Assembly: GCA_037903475.1 (NCBI GenBank)
Contig: JBAJFG010000172.1
Coordinates: 4,875,001 to 4,939,000 of the forward strand
Origin: Ancylostoma caninum
Lineage: Eukaryota > Nematoda > Chromadorea > Rhabditida > Ancylostomatidae
Length of the DNA stretch: 64,000 nucleotides
Direction: 5' to 3'
This document shows, piece by piece, positions 44,801 through 55,707 of the stretch (its first letter is position 1; every line of letters begins with the position of its first letter). Below the pieces are notes generated by a model, which saw nothing but the letters and a program-made list of their open reading frames with translations, was not told where the DNA came from and ran no database searches. Position numbers and translations under genes: made by a program.

Positions 44801-46608
44801 GGAGGAGCTTTGGAAGAATTCATACAAGAAATACCACCGTGCCGCGATGGCCGCCACTCAATAGCAACCTGAGCAACCTAAATCCCACTCAACTTTGAGC
44901 TGCTACAAAAGCAAATGTTGACAAATTCCCGATCTTATAGGTTATTTAGGTTGCTATTGAGTTGGCCCAGTGTGGCCATAGAGTTCATACCATTACATCA
45001 AGTTGCGCTGCACTGCTGGTACTAAATATGGTGTGCGAGAACTTATGGCGCACCCTGTACAGTGATTCTTGAGCCGAAAGAAGTTGTATAGTGGAGTCGT
45101 TTTGACAGTGCGTTGTCCGCGGTAGTGGCCCCGCTGGCATTGGAGCACGCAGTGCGGTTGGTCAAACAGTTGACCCACGATGGATCCGGCTTGTTTGACG
45201 GGTTTTATCGTCTGTTCCCTTCTTCATTTGTTCTAAGAGCTGAGAAAGAACAATATAAGGAGAAACAAGCTACAAAACTCTTCAAAGATACTAGATGAAT
45301 CGTAGGTCAACTTTTTGACCGACCGCGCTGCGTGCTCCAATGCCAGGGAGCCGCTGTCGCGGAAAACGCACTGTCAAAACGACTCCACTATACACTCAGT
45401 GCGAGGCTCCCTATAACTGGTGGTTTTCTCTACCATGTGAATCTGAGCCCTAGCCTAGGCCTATGCACAAGCCTGAACCTAAGTCTAATGCTAAATCGAG
45501 ACTTCTAGTAACCTGAGAAGTTGAAGGCACCTAATCTAGAGCATGAAGTGATCGATTAGGAAGGATAATATGAAGAACACAGTCAACGTTCCTAGGATTT
45601 TTGCACTAGCCGGTTTCGGGGCTTGAACTAGACCAGAAGTGCAGTTTCCTTGGCGCTTCCGGGTTGTAGACCTTTTCAACAGTAGTTCCCAAGGAAGCTA
45701 CAAAACGATCTTAGTGCTAAGTCAATAAGATGAGTGCGAGAACCTCAGAGGAATGTGTTGCAACAGGCAAAGAAATGGGTAAGGGACTTGCCCTAATTCC
45801 TTTCACATGTCCTGTACACATCACCTAGTTATTCAAAAAATGCGCCATAGGCCTGTTACGCTAGCTTGTCAACCAACTTGGTTCTTACCTTGTGGAATCG
45901 GCGCTGAGGAATTGGTTGCAGAGAAGAAGCGATATGCGGACACCGTTAAACCTACTTTGAGCAAGAAGGAGAGATCCAAGAGACCTGGTTCTTCCGACTT
46001 GGGACCAGATCGTAAGAATCCGAGACTGTAACCTAGTTTTAGTGATGTTTGGTCTTGTGTTCTAAATTAGTCTGTGAATAAACTTGGTTGTATTATGGTA
46101 TATTGTATGGTAAATGTGAGTGCCACACCCCAACTCGCAATGGGTGATGGGGCGCAACTTTGTACTCCAATTTTCATATTTCATTTTTTTTCTACTCGGA
46201 AGATTTCTAATTATAGAATACGGAGCTTGCGCCTGTGTTTTGTTCTCATTAAAATCACTGAATGGGTCGATTGCAATGATATATATGACGCCCTGCTACA
46301 GGTCTGCGCTTTCTTTTGTTTTTTTTCTGTTTGTTGACATTTTCGCCTTTGCAACCATTTTGCATGCATAACTCCATTGGTATTCCATAAATATCGTCCC
46401 CAGACTTGGGGCAGGCTCACCCTCGCCAGGTACGAAAAAACAAGCCTGCAACTGTTTTGCCACTGTTTCATTCAGGGCTCACTTCCTAAAGATTGCACGT
46501 CTCGGTCCCATCCGATTTTGGTGGAGAATGGTCGGTATGGTTAATATGAAGCCAAGCAGCAGTGATATCGTAAATCTTCAAGTGTTAAGGAGAACATATA
46601 TGACGTAG
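41897..46608 (+). CDS. Serpentine chemoreceptor (Srh/Sri-like), intact
   Basis: Paralogue of the 36.6-kb receptor. Exons: 41897-42031, 43730-44131, 44179-44412, 44477-44567, 46217-46301, 46476-46608. Phases join; 359 residues. Exons 1, 4 and 5 are the same lengths as their counterparts (135, 91, 85 nt). Landmarks: KVSTVQMTPYKYFLLNIQ after TM1; YWTSIMAPLPTFPILG; HGFSTFLQCC (TM3); FTTTPMTVFAF; MDGSFILGGGPT; VHRSAIAALLVQ; YGACACVLFS to PCYR (TM7); charged cytoplasmic tail. Exon 2 covers the paralogue's exons 2 and 3 with the splice site read through. Intron 3 is only 47 nt. The long introns 1 and 4 carry foldback elements and a nested open frame. Exact class (h, i or related) is not certain. Confidence 0.88.
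42572..42849. mobile_element. MITE family T4, copy in chemoreceptor intron 1
   Basis: Inverted arms with GTGGACGTCATTGGCGG at the left and GTCCACTGTA at the right end near 42849. Internal GGCCTCGAGAAGAACGCCG matches the other T4 copies. The left terminus is less well preserved. Confidence 0.75.
45087..45392. mobile_element. Foldback element family T5 in chemoreceptor intron 4
   Basis: 306 bp with nearly perfect arms of about 100 bp: TATAGTGGAGTCGTTTTGAC at the left and its complement at the right. The arms also contain CATTGGAGCACGCAG. The centre encodes nothing recognisable. Confidence 0.8.
45807..46031 (+). other. Nested 74-codon open frame with polyadenylation signal
   Basis: An ATG-started frame ending TAA at 46029-46031 inside intron 4 of the second chemoreceptor. 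Its C-terminal half is lysine-rich and charged (EKKRYADTVKPTLSKKERSK), unlike the random frames around it. AATAAA follows at 46077-46082. No family recognised. It could be a retrocopy of the 3' end of another gene, or chance. Confidence 0.25.
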
Positions 46609-46618
46609 CGACGCTAAG

Positions 46619-47700
46619 GCTAAAGTCTCCTTATTTTTTTTTTATTTCCGTGTTCCGAATTCCACGCAAAATATGATATCGGCCTTCAAAAGTCTAATTC
46701 TTACGGTTGCGATAAGCCTTCCTTAATGTTGTTCACTTACTAGGACAGTTTAATTCGATTCTAATTCATAACAGCTAAAGTCATCCCTATTCTCAGTTGT
46801 GAGAGTTTCACCCTTATTTCTTTTTCGCATATTTATGTTTACGAATGTTTTTTTCTGTTGTCTGTTTCTCCATGTGCTCTGTAGCTTCTATACAACTCTT
46901 GCTTACGTTTTTCACGTTTGGATTGTACTTGTTGCTGGATATCAAGTGACGGATGATCATGATGACGAAGGATGATTACCATCCTTCATAAACGTGGTAT
47001 ACCTTGCCTTCCTTACCACTATATCAACGAACTTTGCTGCAACGAGCTCGCACACACTAGTAGCTTGGTGCAGTACATCGTGGGTGACTCAGTCCACAGC
47101 AGAACTCTGTTTGCAATTGAAGGTTGCAATTTGGAAGGTGCTAATTTGCTCTCACTTGTTGGCTCAGCTGCCTAAAACTTCCAGGAAGTTGTCCTCAAAG
47201 TTCAGGAACTCTGTGGTTGCACGGGGAATGCACTAACGTCACAGTTACTAAAGCAATGTACTAAAGGTCTGTCTCTAAACAGTATGCAGCTGCTCTGACA
47301 CTTGCTGGATTGAGACTACATTCTGGAAAGTGACCTTAGGCCGCTTGGGTCGAAGTGTATATGTAGAGGAAGGGAGCTCGATGTTACCGTAACTTCTCCA
47401 TGGCAATGATGAAGGATCTTTAGGGCAAAGTATGTGAATCTACAGGAGATTTCGTTGGTCTCCTGTTCTCAGCCAAAAGTTCTAAAGAAAGATTGCTGTA
47501 ACACTAAGATACTCTGCGGTTTTTTTTAATTCCTTGCCTCAGCGGGGCGGAGTTGAACCATTTGAATAGAGACTGCTTTCAAATTCCAATATCAAACACG
47601 GTAATAAGCACTTCATTGTACTATAGGTTGGCTGGAAACGGTTTCGATGCAAAATATTTAATCAGGACCCATTTCCATTGTGGTTACTGTTCTCCATTCG
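46619..47700. other. Interval between chemoreceptor and peptide array
   Basis: No gene recognised. Open frames at 46972-47236 lack domains. The right end forms the promoter of the first ShKT peptide gene. Confidence 0.4.
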
Positions 47701-47707
47701 TATAAAA
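47701..47707 (+). promoter_or_regulatory. TATA box of ShKT peptide gene A
   Basis: TATAAAA followed by AGCGG, ending 33 nt before the A of the start codon. The same box and spacing occur in peptide genes B, C and D. Confidence 0.75.
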
Positions 47708-47740
47708 AGCGGTAGCTTCCTTTAGCATCATTCCTCGACA

Positions 47741-48012
47741 ATGTTCCTCTACGTCGTCTGCATCCTCGCTCTCATCAATGCCTTCGGCCCAGATGCTGTC
47801 ACAGCACAGTTCATGCCACAACAGGTACAGACTTTTCTGCGAAATTTCCTCGAAAGAACCAGTAGCCAAGGAAATTGCAGGGGAAATGTGCGGACCGCAT
47901 TCCGCAGAGTGCTTGCCAGCAAATTAAGGACGCCGGGAACTGCGATGCTCCAGAATTTGATATGATTGCCCAATATCAGTGCACGAAGACATGCGGAAAA
48001 TGCTCGCAGTAG
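47741..48012 (+). CDS. Secreted ShKT-domain peptide A
   Basis: Small secreted cysteine-rich peptide of 71 residues. Exon 1 47741-47824 encodes a signal peptide (hydrophobic core VVCILALINAF) plus a few residues. Exon 2 47881-48012 encodes one ShKT domain and a TAG stop; the intron is 56 nt. Six cysteines with spacing 8-8-12-3-2, an Asp two residues after the first Cys, and the terminal TCGKC motif define the family. The Lys-Tyr pair with which the sea-anemone prototype blocks Kv channels is absent (Met-Ile there). Such peptides in parasitic nematodes are excreted and sometimes immunomodulatory; function here is unknown. It is the only member on the plus strand and has five extra residues at the end of exon 1. 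Confidence 0.88.
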
Positions 48013-48021
48013 TTGCGTAAT

Positions 48022-48027
48022 AATAAA
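48022..48027 (+). terminator. Polyadenylation signal of peptide gene A
   Basis: AATAAA starts 10 nt after the stop codon, suiting the very short transcript. Confidence 0.6.
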
Positions 48028-48280
48028 TGAAGATTCTCCAAATTTTCTTCGAGAGTGAAACACACCGTACACAGTTGTTGCGACTCGGTGTTGGCTCGCA
48101 TGTCTCAGGTGAAGAAGAGCTCTGGAAAAACACCACAACACATCACACATCTTTACTTTTCTCATCAGAAAAAGAGTAAATAATTTGTTAAAGTAGAGTC
48201 AGACGATAAATCACAGAGGAATAAGGTTTCAAGCCAAAAATAGCACAAAGCCTTGAAAGTCAATTCTGCGAGCACAGAGT

Positions 48281-48748
48281 GTAAAGTCCTTACGCGCAAC
48301 ATGCGGAAAATTTACGAGCGCGGCGCGGTCCTCTTGTGGCAGCGGTCCCCAGTCGTTCGTCAGACTCTTGGCCCAGGTGAGTGTTTTTCCTTCATTTTTT
48401 TTTCTTTTGTTGAAGTTTATCTGAAGGTGTGAGGCCTGTGGCTGACCGATGTTGACCGGACGGCCCTGCATGCCTCATAAAAACAGTAAAAACAAGCATT
48501 TGGGGCATGTATTTGGAAAATGTGCAAAATACGAGGCATGCGGGGCTGTCCGGTCGATATTAGTCAGCCACAGGCCTCACAGCTTCATACAAACTTCAGT
48601 TAAAGAAAAAAATGAAAGAAGAACACTCCCCTGGGCCGAGAGTCTGACGAACGACTGAGGACCGCTGCCACAAGAGGGCCGCGCCGCGCACGCGCCGCAT
48701 CCTGGGCGCGCTCGAAAATTTTCCGCCTGTTGCGCGTAAGGACTTTAC
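48281..48748. mobile_element. Long foldback element family T6
   Basis: 468 bp. The first 20 bases (GTAAAGTCCTTACGCGCAAC) are exactly complementary to the last 20. Arms of about 210 bp stay paired through GACCGCTGCCACAAGAGG and GGCCTGTGGCTGAC regions, with about 40 bp of unpaired AT-rich centre. No coding capacity. It lies directly downstream of peptide gene A. Confidence 0.85.
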
Positions 48749-49444
48749 CTACTCAGCACATCAAGTTCTTTCGTGAGCAGCATATGAACGCTAGAATGGA
48801 GCAAAATGGAGGCGCGAGTTGAAGGCGAACTACTACACTACCTTTGCGTCACTGATAACATCGTTATTATAATACCTAGCAACAGTTGAGCAGAATGTAC
48901 ACTGGCCGAAGTCGACCACACATCGATGTGGAAAAATTGGTATTCAACTGAATATAAAGAAGATGATGTTAACGAATAGCGAATGGCTCCCAGATTCACC
49001 ATTTTCGTCTAATGGAATGACTATATCGGAATGCATCAGCTGTGGAGATCTAGTTCATGATGCATGATGAACGATTCCCAAGTGCGGTCGTCTTGAGGTC
49101 GGTCGCTCAGCTAGAAGTTCCTCTAACGGACGAGTGTTGAGGGCAAAGGTAGCAGTTTGATTCACGATTTTATAGGACTCGAATCTTCTACAACAATGAA
49201 AAAGGAGGTTCATAAAATACGATAAAAACGTCCTTGAACCCGTATTACACCCGTCTCATTTTAGATTACATCTTGGAGTGGAGTTGGCTTAACTATCGCC
49301 GTTTGACAGTATTCCTTGATTTAGGCATTGCGACAGTCCGTTCCATAGGTTTTTTATCATAACAACTGGGGCCCGATTTCAATAACGATGGTTTGCTCAG
49401 CTGATAATGGACAAAGGTTTGCCGGGCAATATTTAGCATCTAAT

Positions 49445-49713
49445 TACAGTGGACGTCAATGACGGTGGCCCATCCACAGGCTCGAAAGGTCGCCGCGCAA
49501 CCGCGCCGCGTGCTCCTGGATCGGTGTCGTCTGCCGCAGGAATGTTATTCCTAGGCGCTTTTCTTCTCGATTCGGTCGAAAATCCTCAAAACGGATCGAA
49601 AAGCTGCTAGAAATAGCATAACAGCAGCAGATTACATTGGCTAAGGCGCTCGCGGCGCGGTTGCGCGGCGTCTTTCTCGAGGCCGCTGTGCCACCGCCAT
49701 TGACGTCCACTAT
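49445..49713. mobile_element. MITE family T4, copy between peptide genes A and E
   Basis: TACAGTGGACGTCAATGACG at the left and GACGTCCACTATA at the right, with the family's GGCCGC and CTCGAAAGG arm motifs. The flanking stretch 48749-49444 has no recognised feature. Confidence 0.78.
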
Positions 49714-50008
49714 ACACGCAGATAGATATATGTACGAGATCAAAGGGGTACTGTCAAACGACTCGTAGGTATAGTGCACTTCAAGGAGACATGCCATAGT
49801 TCAAATAGAAATCTGTTTTGGTGTTACTACAGCAAACACATCATGATGTTGTTCGTGCAACATTTATTTCGCTCGTGAATTTCCACATTTATTTATGTTT
49901 AACTTGAAGCAAAGCTCCTATACAGACCCTAAACGCACTAATAACCGGGCTCCGTACCGGTCTGATCATGACGGCACAGTTTTTCACATTTTCCGAGCTG
50001 AAGTTGGT

Positions 50009-50204
50009 TTAGCGCTTCCGCTTTTTCCTCTTCATCTCATCCACATCTGCGTGAATGCGTTTTGCACATAGCTGGAAATACGAAAGTGGTCGAAAACTAA
50101 CCTTTTTTATGAGGATTTTGGCTGTAAATGTTTACCTTGGCTACGATGATGTCTTGGGTGAATGCATTAAGAATAACAAGCGTTGTGAAAAAGTAAATAA
50201 GCAT
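50009..50204 (-). CDS. Degenerate paralogue E of the ShKT peptide genes
   Basis: Exon 1, 50136-50204, encodes a 23-residue signal-like peptide with the same length and donor position as genes B-D (shared LVILNAF core). Exon 2, 50009-50071, follows a TATTTCCAG acceptor after a 64-nt intron and encodes 20 residues plus TAA. It begins LCAKRI, echoing the family's CADRI start, but then turns into a Lys/Arg-rich tail and lacks five of the six cysteines. A TATA-like CATAAAA lies at 50253-50259, 49 nt before the ATG rather than 33. It is either a decayed copy or a gene whose mature part was replaced. Expression is unproven. Confidence 0.5.
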
Positions 50205-50844
50205 CGGCGAACAAGAGGATGTAACGCGAATCTGTGGCAACGCATTCAGGCCTTTTATGCGATGTTGCTGTTGTACTGTGATCTGTTCAAACATTTCGCA
50301 AGGCTTTTTTTGAGTTGGTGATGTGTCCGCATACATATTTCCATGTTATTCATGATTGTTGAAAACGGAAAATGAACACATGCGAGTAATGATTCAGCTA
50401 TTTCCTAGAAGGTTCTCATCAATCGCGTTTTTTTTTTTTTGCAAACAAAGGCACCCCTCATGTGTCCTTTGCGCCACTTTCCTCCTTCCAACTCTCCGAC
50501 GTTAACAGGAATGAAACGGATGTCTGCATGATTATCTGGAGCAGACTCCGGCAGAAACTTGACCCAAGGCAAACGGGACTTCGTAAAAGATGGCATAAGT
50601 AAAGGGGACTGGGGCTGGGACCTTGGTCGGAAAACTGCGCACTCCTTTGCTGATAAGACTAAAGAAGGCAGATTGGACCGAGGAATTCTACATCCGTGAT
50701 TTCTACTAATTCTGACTGAAATAAGAACCGAATCAAATTTTTTTTCTTGAAATCACATTTGAAAAAGTACCTGGCGATACCCATGGCATCGTTTGTACTA
50801 GACGGATCCTGCTCAAATTTTGTAACAGGAGTGCGCATAGTATG

Positions 50845-51118
50845 TATAGTGAACGGCAATGGCGGTGGCCCATCTGCGGCCTCGAGAAGGACGCAGCGCA
50901 ACCGCGCCGCGGGCCCCGCAACCTATGTTTTCTGCTGCTGTTATGCTACTTCTAGCAGCTTTTCTACCTGATTTTAAGGATTTTCGACAAAATCGGGAAG
51001 AAAAGGACCCAGAAATAGCATTTCGTCGGCTTACGACACCGATACCGGCCGCGCGGCGCGGTCGCACTGCGTCTTTCTCGAGGCCGCAGATGGGCCACCG
51101 CCATTGCCGTCCACTGTA
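50845..51118. mobile_element. MITE family T4, copy between peptide genes E and B
   Basis: TATAGTGAACGGCAATGGCG at the left and GCCGTCCACTGTA at the right. Internal arms match the copy at 23553-23827 most closely (GGCGGTGGCCCATCTGCGG). Confidence 0.8.
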
Positions 51119-51308
51119 GATGCGCAGACAGTCAAAATTATCCTGTTGAACGGTTTACATCTTTTGTGGTTCTGATCACTAGAGTGTTCTCTATATGCTT
51201 GTGGGAGGGAAGCATCCTCGGTAAAGCCTACTTTGGCTCCACTACGGGTAGCATGCATAGCAGAAGATATTGGCGATTTTTTTATTGTCTTGCGAAATTG
51301 CGTTATGG

Positions 51309-51856
51309 TCAACATTTTCCACATGTCTTCTTGCACTGATATTCTGCGATCATCTCGAAACCAGGAGAGTCACAGTTCCCCTTGTTCTTGATTTGCTGGC
51401 AAGCCGACTGCGGGATGCGGTCCGCACATCCACCCTATAATTGTGCAAGTTACTGTTGTTATTCGGCTATATAAATATATAAAAAGGACTAGCTCATCAT
51501 GTCCTGAAAATGGGGCTTATTTTGCATGTCGACTCTTAAATGAATTGTCAATACTCAGCGGGCTAGTTTTGAATGTTTAATATGGGGAAATTTAATAAAG
51601 GTAGACGGCGACTCTTAGCACTGTTGAAAGTGGGTTCGCATTGGGTTATTTCGTACCCTTGGGTCTGCGAAAAGAACCTAGACGGGGTTGATGTACTAGA
51701 TCTAAAAGAAAGTTGTGGATCGCAGGCCAGAGGAATTTTTTCTGAGAAATAGTGCTGAATTACTAGTTTTAAGAAAAAGTCGCATACCTGTGCCATGACT
51801 GCTTCTGGGCCGAAAGCGTTGATGAGAACAAGGAGGCAGACGAGGTATAGGAACAT
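51309..51856 (-). CDS. Secreted ShKT-domain peptide B
   Basis: Exon 1 51788-51856 (23 codons, signal peptide ending VMAQ); exon 2 51309-51434 (41 codons and TGA). Intron 353 nt, longer than in the other members. The mature part is one ShKT domain with cysteine spacing 8-8-12-3-2, closest to gene A (shared CADRIPQSACQQIK). No Lys-Tyr dyad at the channel-blocking position. 64 residues in total. Start chosen because the TATA box is 33 nt upstream and the signal peptide begins there. Confidence 0.88.
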
Positions 51857-51888
51857 TTCAGGAGTGACTTTCAGGAAAAACTATCGCT

Positions 51889-51895
51889 TTTTATA
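51889..51895 (-). promoter_or_regulatory. TATA box of ShKT peptide gene B
   Basis: TATAAAA then AGCG on the minus strand, 33 nt from the ATG, as in genes A, C and D. Confidence 0.75.
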
Positions 51896-52439
51896 CCAGT
51901 GGAGAAGAATCGCCACGGGAAAAGTACAGCCTGGTCAAATATTTTGCTCAACACTAGTTTTGAATGGATTTCTAGATTATAATATTATGATGTGCTAACT
52001 ACCGTTTTATATATTGGCACAGCAAATCGCCCTTGAATTTTAGTGCAAATACAATATATATAATATAAATATATAAAGTGCAGTATCTGCTAATGTGGTA
52101 ATCAGGATGGTAGCAGGAATAAACCACTCTATTGGATATTCCCAGCCATATCCACGTCATTTTTCCTTTTTACAGTGCCTCGTTCTCAGAAGGCTAATAA
52201 ATACTGTGTGGTATAAATATATAAAGTGCAGTATCTGCTAATGTGGTAATCAGGATAGTAGCAGTCTTGGTTTTATAAGGCGTGCATTAGGATCGTGACG
52301 ATTTGTGTTTGGCTAGGCTATGGCACAATTATGGTGGATAATTTCATCACTGATGCTTCTGTAAAAAATTTTTCAGTCAACTATGACAACTTATGGTAGA
52401 GACAGCGAGTTATTACATTTCTTGCTCAAAAAAAAACTC
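51896..52439. other. Upstream region of peptide gene B with a 51-bp direct repeat
   Basis: ATAAATATATAAAGTGCAGT and the following 31 bases occur at 52066-52116 and again at 52213-52263 with one mismatch. The block around 51990-52050 resembles the regions upstream of genes C (54255) and D (57846), indicating duplicated promoters. No gene seen. Confidence 0.5.
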
Positions 52440-53859
52440 GTCCAATCCAGAAGAGCGGCTAGCGTAGACGGTACTAAATGTACAGAATATTTGTGCCCAA
52501 TTTTTGAAGAAATTGAAAGTCAGAATCAATCAGAAGATGCGCCTACTTGAAATAGTTCTTTTTTACGGGGTGACCCGATGATATTTGCCCGGTATTCATG
52601 GCAATTTATGATTATGGCGTCTCTGATCAATCGAGCCTGCTATTTTAGCCTGGTCTCGAAGATATAACCATGCTGGCAAACCAAGTTTCGCGTGAAAAAT
52701 AAAAACATCCCTTTATTATACTTAAAAATTTGAGAAAACTTTGTTCTTAAATTTATTATTCAAAAACTTAGTGACAAAACAGAAAAATATTATAAAAACA
52801 ATAGTAAAACACAATAATATTGTGAAATAAACAAAAATTGTAAAAAAAAACAATTGCCTTACTATAATTCTATTTACAACAGCCAAAAATTCATCTTGCT
52901 TCTCTTAGCATTCCAATTTTCATATGATAGCCGATGACGCTACCCATGTTTTGTTTTGCTTAGTCATCTTTCATGAATCCCAGCCCTGGATACGTTGATC
53001 TTAAACCTTTTTTTAAGCATCATCCAATGGGTTCCGTACCCAAAGATGAAGGATCCGAATCTTAAGCTGCTTTCGAATAGTCTTATGGAAGGAGAGATGA
53101 TTTTCCACCAAGAGGAAGACAAGCTTGATTCCGGATGACACCGTCGCTACAGACAAGCCAGGATACAGGAAGTAGTGACTTCAAAATCCAGCTTGAAAAG
53201 GTTGCAGAAGATTAAATTCTTCTAATAGATTTGACCCTTCTATGACTCTAGGCCAAAGATCTTCACGTAGGACGTATATCAAGTGCAAACAACAAGATTA
53301 TCCAGAGGATGGACCACGAGAAATTTTGTAAAAATATGTGTAAAGTTGGAGCTCTGAAGATTCTCCTTAAAGAAAATATAGGAGAAAACTAAATAATTTA
53401 TGAGGTGATGGTATCCATGTACAACTTTTCTGTGGAGAGTTTCTGCTTCAGTTACACCTACGATAAGGGCAAAGAGGCCATAAAAAGTGAAATTTTGTTG
53501 CTAATTCCTCCAATATTTAGCTATTTTGGGTATATTTTCTGAATATGTATGCAGAGTTTTTTCCAGTACTTGAAACATGCATTCGTCTCATCACCTGTCT
53601 GCATATGCTACAAGAACGGGAGTTGGAGATTCGGACGAGAATCAGAATGGTGATATGTAGTGATGAACTGTGTGGATGCGCAGACATTCAAATTGTAACT
53701 CTTGCCATTAGAGTTTCATCTATGGACATGTTTCTGTGAGCGAATCATCCTCTAAATAAGCCTAAGGCTTGCTTTGACTTCACACAGTTAACAAGCAAAG
53801 AGGTAGTAAATGAGAAGATGCTGGCGAAATTTTATTCTTTTGTGAAGTTGCTTCATGGT

Positions 53860-54115
53860 CTAAGTACACTTTCCACATGTTTTCATGCAGTTTTGTGCGG
53901 GGATTTCGAAGAAAGGATTTTCACAGTTTCCCTTCGCCTTGAACTGCTGGCAAACATTCGGCGGGAGTCTGTCCGCACAACCTCCCTATAACAACTGTGT
54001 TGGCTACGGTATTTATTCAGCAAAATTTCACAAGGTAGTCGCATACCTGTGCCATGACCTCCTCTGGGCCGAAGGCGTTGATGATAACGAGAAGGCAGAC
54101 GAGATATACGAACAT
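53860..54115 (-). CDS. Secreted ShKT-domain peptide C
   Basis: Exon 1 54047-54115 (23 codons, signal peptide ending VMAQ), intron 61 nt, exon 2 53860-53985 (41 codons and TAG). Six cysteines spaced 8-8-11-3-2 with a terminal MKTCGKC. Glu-Ile replaces the channel-blocking dyad. An upstream in-frame ATG lies in the codons next to the TATA box and would not be transcribed, so the start at 54115 is preferred. Nearly identical in layout to gene D. Confidence 0.88.
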
Positions 54116-54147
54116 TTCTGGAATGATGTCCAGGAGAAAGTGCGCCA

Positions 54148-54154
54148 TTTTATA
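54148..54154 (-). promoter_or_regulatory. TATA box of ShKT peptide gene C
   Basis: TATAAAA then TGGCG on the minus strand, 33 nt from the ATG. Confidence 0.75.
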
Positions 54155-54260
54155 TCATTGCGGTATAATCGTCACAAAGGAAATGTAGTCTGATCAAACA
54201 CTTTTCTATGTTTTGTACAGCTCGATTCATTGATAGATATAGACATAGATACAGCTATCG

Positions 54261-55707
54261 TGTTAGATAATGCTTCAGCAAAAAGCACTTGAAATCGAGA
54301 GCACTCGTGCAGTAATCAGAATGAAAACGGGAATACACTACTCAACTGAACATTCGGAATAATATTATCATTACTTTCCCATTTCGAAGGAGACAGTACC
54401 TTGCCCTCTTGAATCTCTCGTTTGCAAATCTGCTGAATCTTCGAATAAAACGAATAACTAGCAAGTAGAGGAAATCCTGAACCTTGGACAAGTCCGTTTG
54501 TTTATTTTGAGTAATTTTACAGAGCTTGAAAGACTTTTTGTCCAGATTTCTCCATTTGTTTCTATAACGATGAAAATTGAAGTTGATTTGCAGTTGCTGC
54601 TCCGTCAAAGCAATGAAGCCAGATACTTATGCTTTGAGTGGTGTTTAAGAGGTAAAAAAATCAATTTTGAAGGAACTCCGGCTAGTTCTGTCCCGAGATT
54701 TCAATATAAAAATTTTCGTCCACACTTCGTCTTGAGCATTATTAGAGATGCCGAACACAAATAATTTTATACATGCACTTTGTACCGTGAATCCGTTTTC
54801 TGTGAAGTTACCGTAGGTATGTTGTAGATACGGCATCTCTGAGAATCCTCTCAAACTTTGCGTAGAGAGGTTGATTTAGGTGAACACGAATATCGTATCC
54901 ATTTTGTACCGTAACCCCACTTTTGTAGTGTTAGAGTAGGTATATGTACGGTGTAAGTCTAGAGAAAATGCCGATTTCGTGAAGAAAACGTTAGTGTCAC
55001 GCAAAATAAAGTTCATATTCGTGATCAGCGTCTTGAACAACCCCTCTCTGCAAAATCTGAGAAGAGTCTGTGAGATAACGTATCCACTGTGCACCTTCCG
55101 GTACCCCTACATAAATGGGGCTACGGTACCAAACGGATAAGATATTCATGTGCAGCACCTCAAATATCCCCCCCCCCTCTAGGCAAAATTTGGGCAAAAA
55201 ATTCTCGGAATTTCGAGGCAGAACTGGCCCAATAGTACCGAATTCGAAGTTACTTCGATAGGAATTCATTAATATTTCAAGCAGAGATAACACGCCGTCA
55301 GCATGGTCTGGACAATAAGGTGGGATCTGCAGTAATTCTTCCACTTCTTTTGAATTCCTGTAGAATTCCTTGTTAGAACTGAACGGTACGAACGAGGAAC
55401 GCCTCTTCTGTGTATTCTATGAACTAGTATTGTGAACCTGTCATTAACGTAATCCCTACTGTTCCTGGCTACCAACTCCAGAAGGCATTCTAGCACTAAC
55501 TACGCTACATCGTCGTCATCTATGACTAAAATTCCAGGAATACAAAAAATAACATAAAGGATACCGCATCAAATGTTCTAGTTTGCGAGCAGGCACCCAC
55601 CGAAAACGTCTAGGGTGAAGCGCTAAAAGCATAAACAAACATAACTAAATGTTCGTCATTGGAGAAATGCAATTTGTTTAAAAGATTCGCGAAACTACGA
55701 AGAAAAA
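54261..55707. other. Interval with ACGGTA-type dispersed repeat
   Basis: No gene recognised. Phrases TTTTGTACCGTAACCCC, GGTATGTTGTAGATACGG and CATATTCGTGATCAGCG near 54780-55150 match the repeat at 20080-20900. The minus-strand open frame 54997-55344 overlaps this repeat and is probably not a gene. Confidence 0.4.

Larger units (their letters stand above)
52440..54260. repeat. Segmental duplication, left copy (contains peptide C)
   Basis: Ordered similarity to 56040-57840: the AGAGCGGCTAGCG / AGGGCGGATAGCG start, TCTTATGGAAGGAGAGA, CTTCTGTGGA, then a closely matching stretch from about 53640 through the gene. Similarity rises toward the gene. The non-coding part has no recognised gene. Confidence 0.65.
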
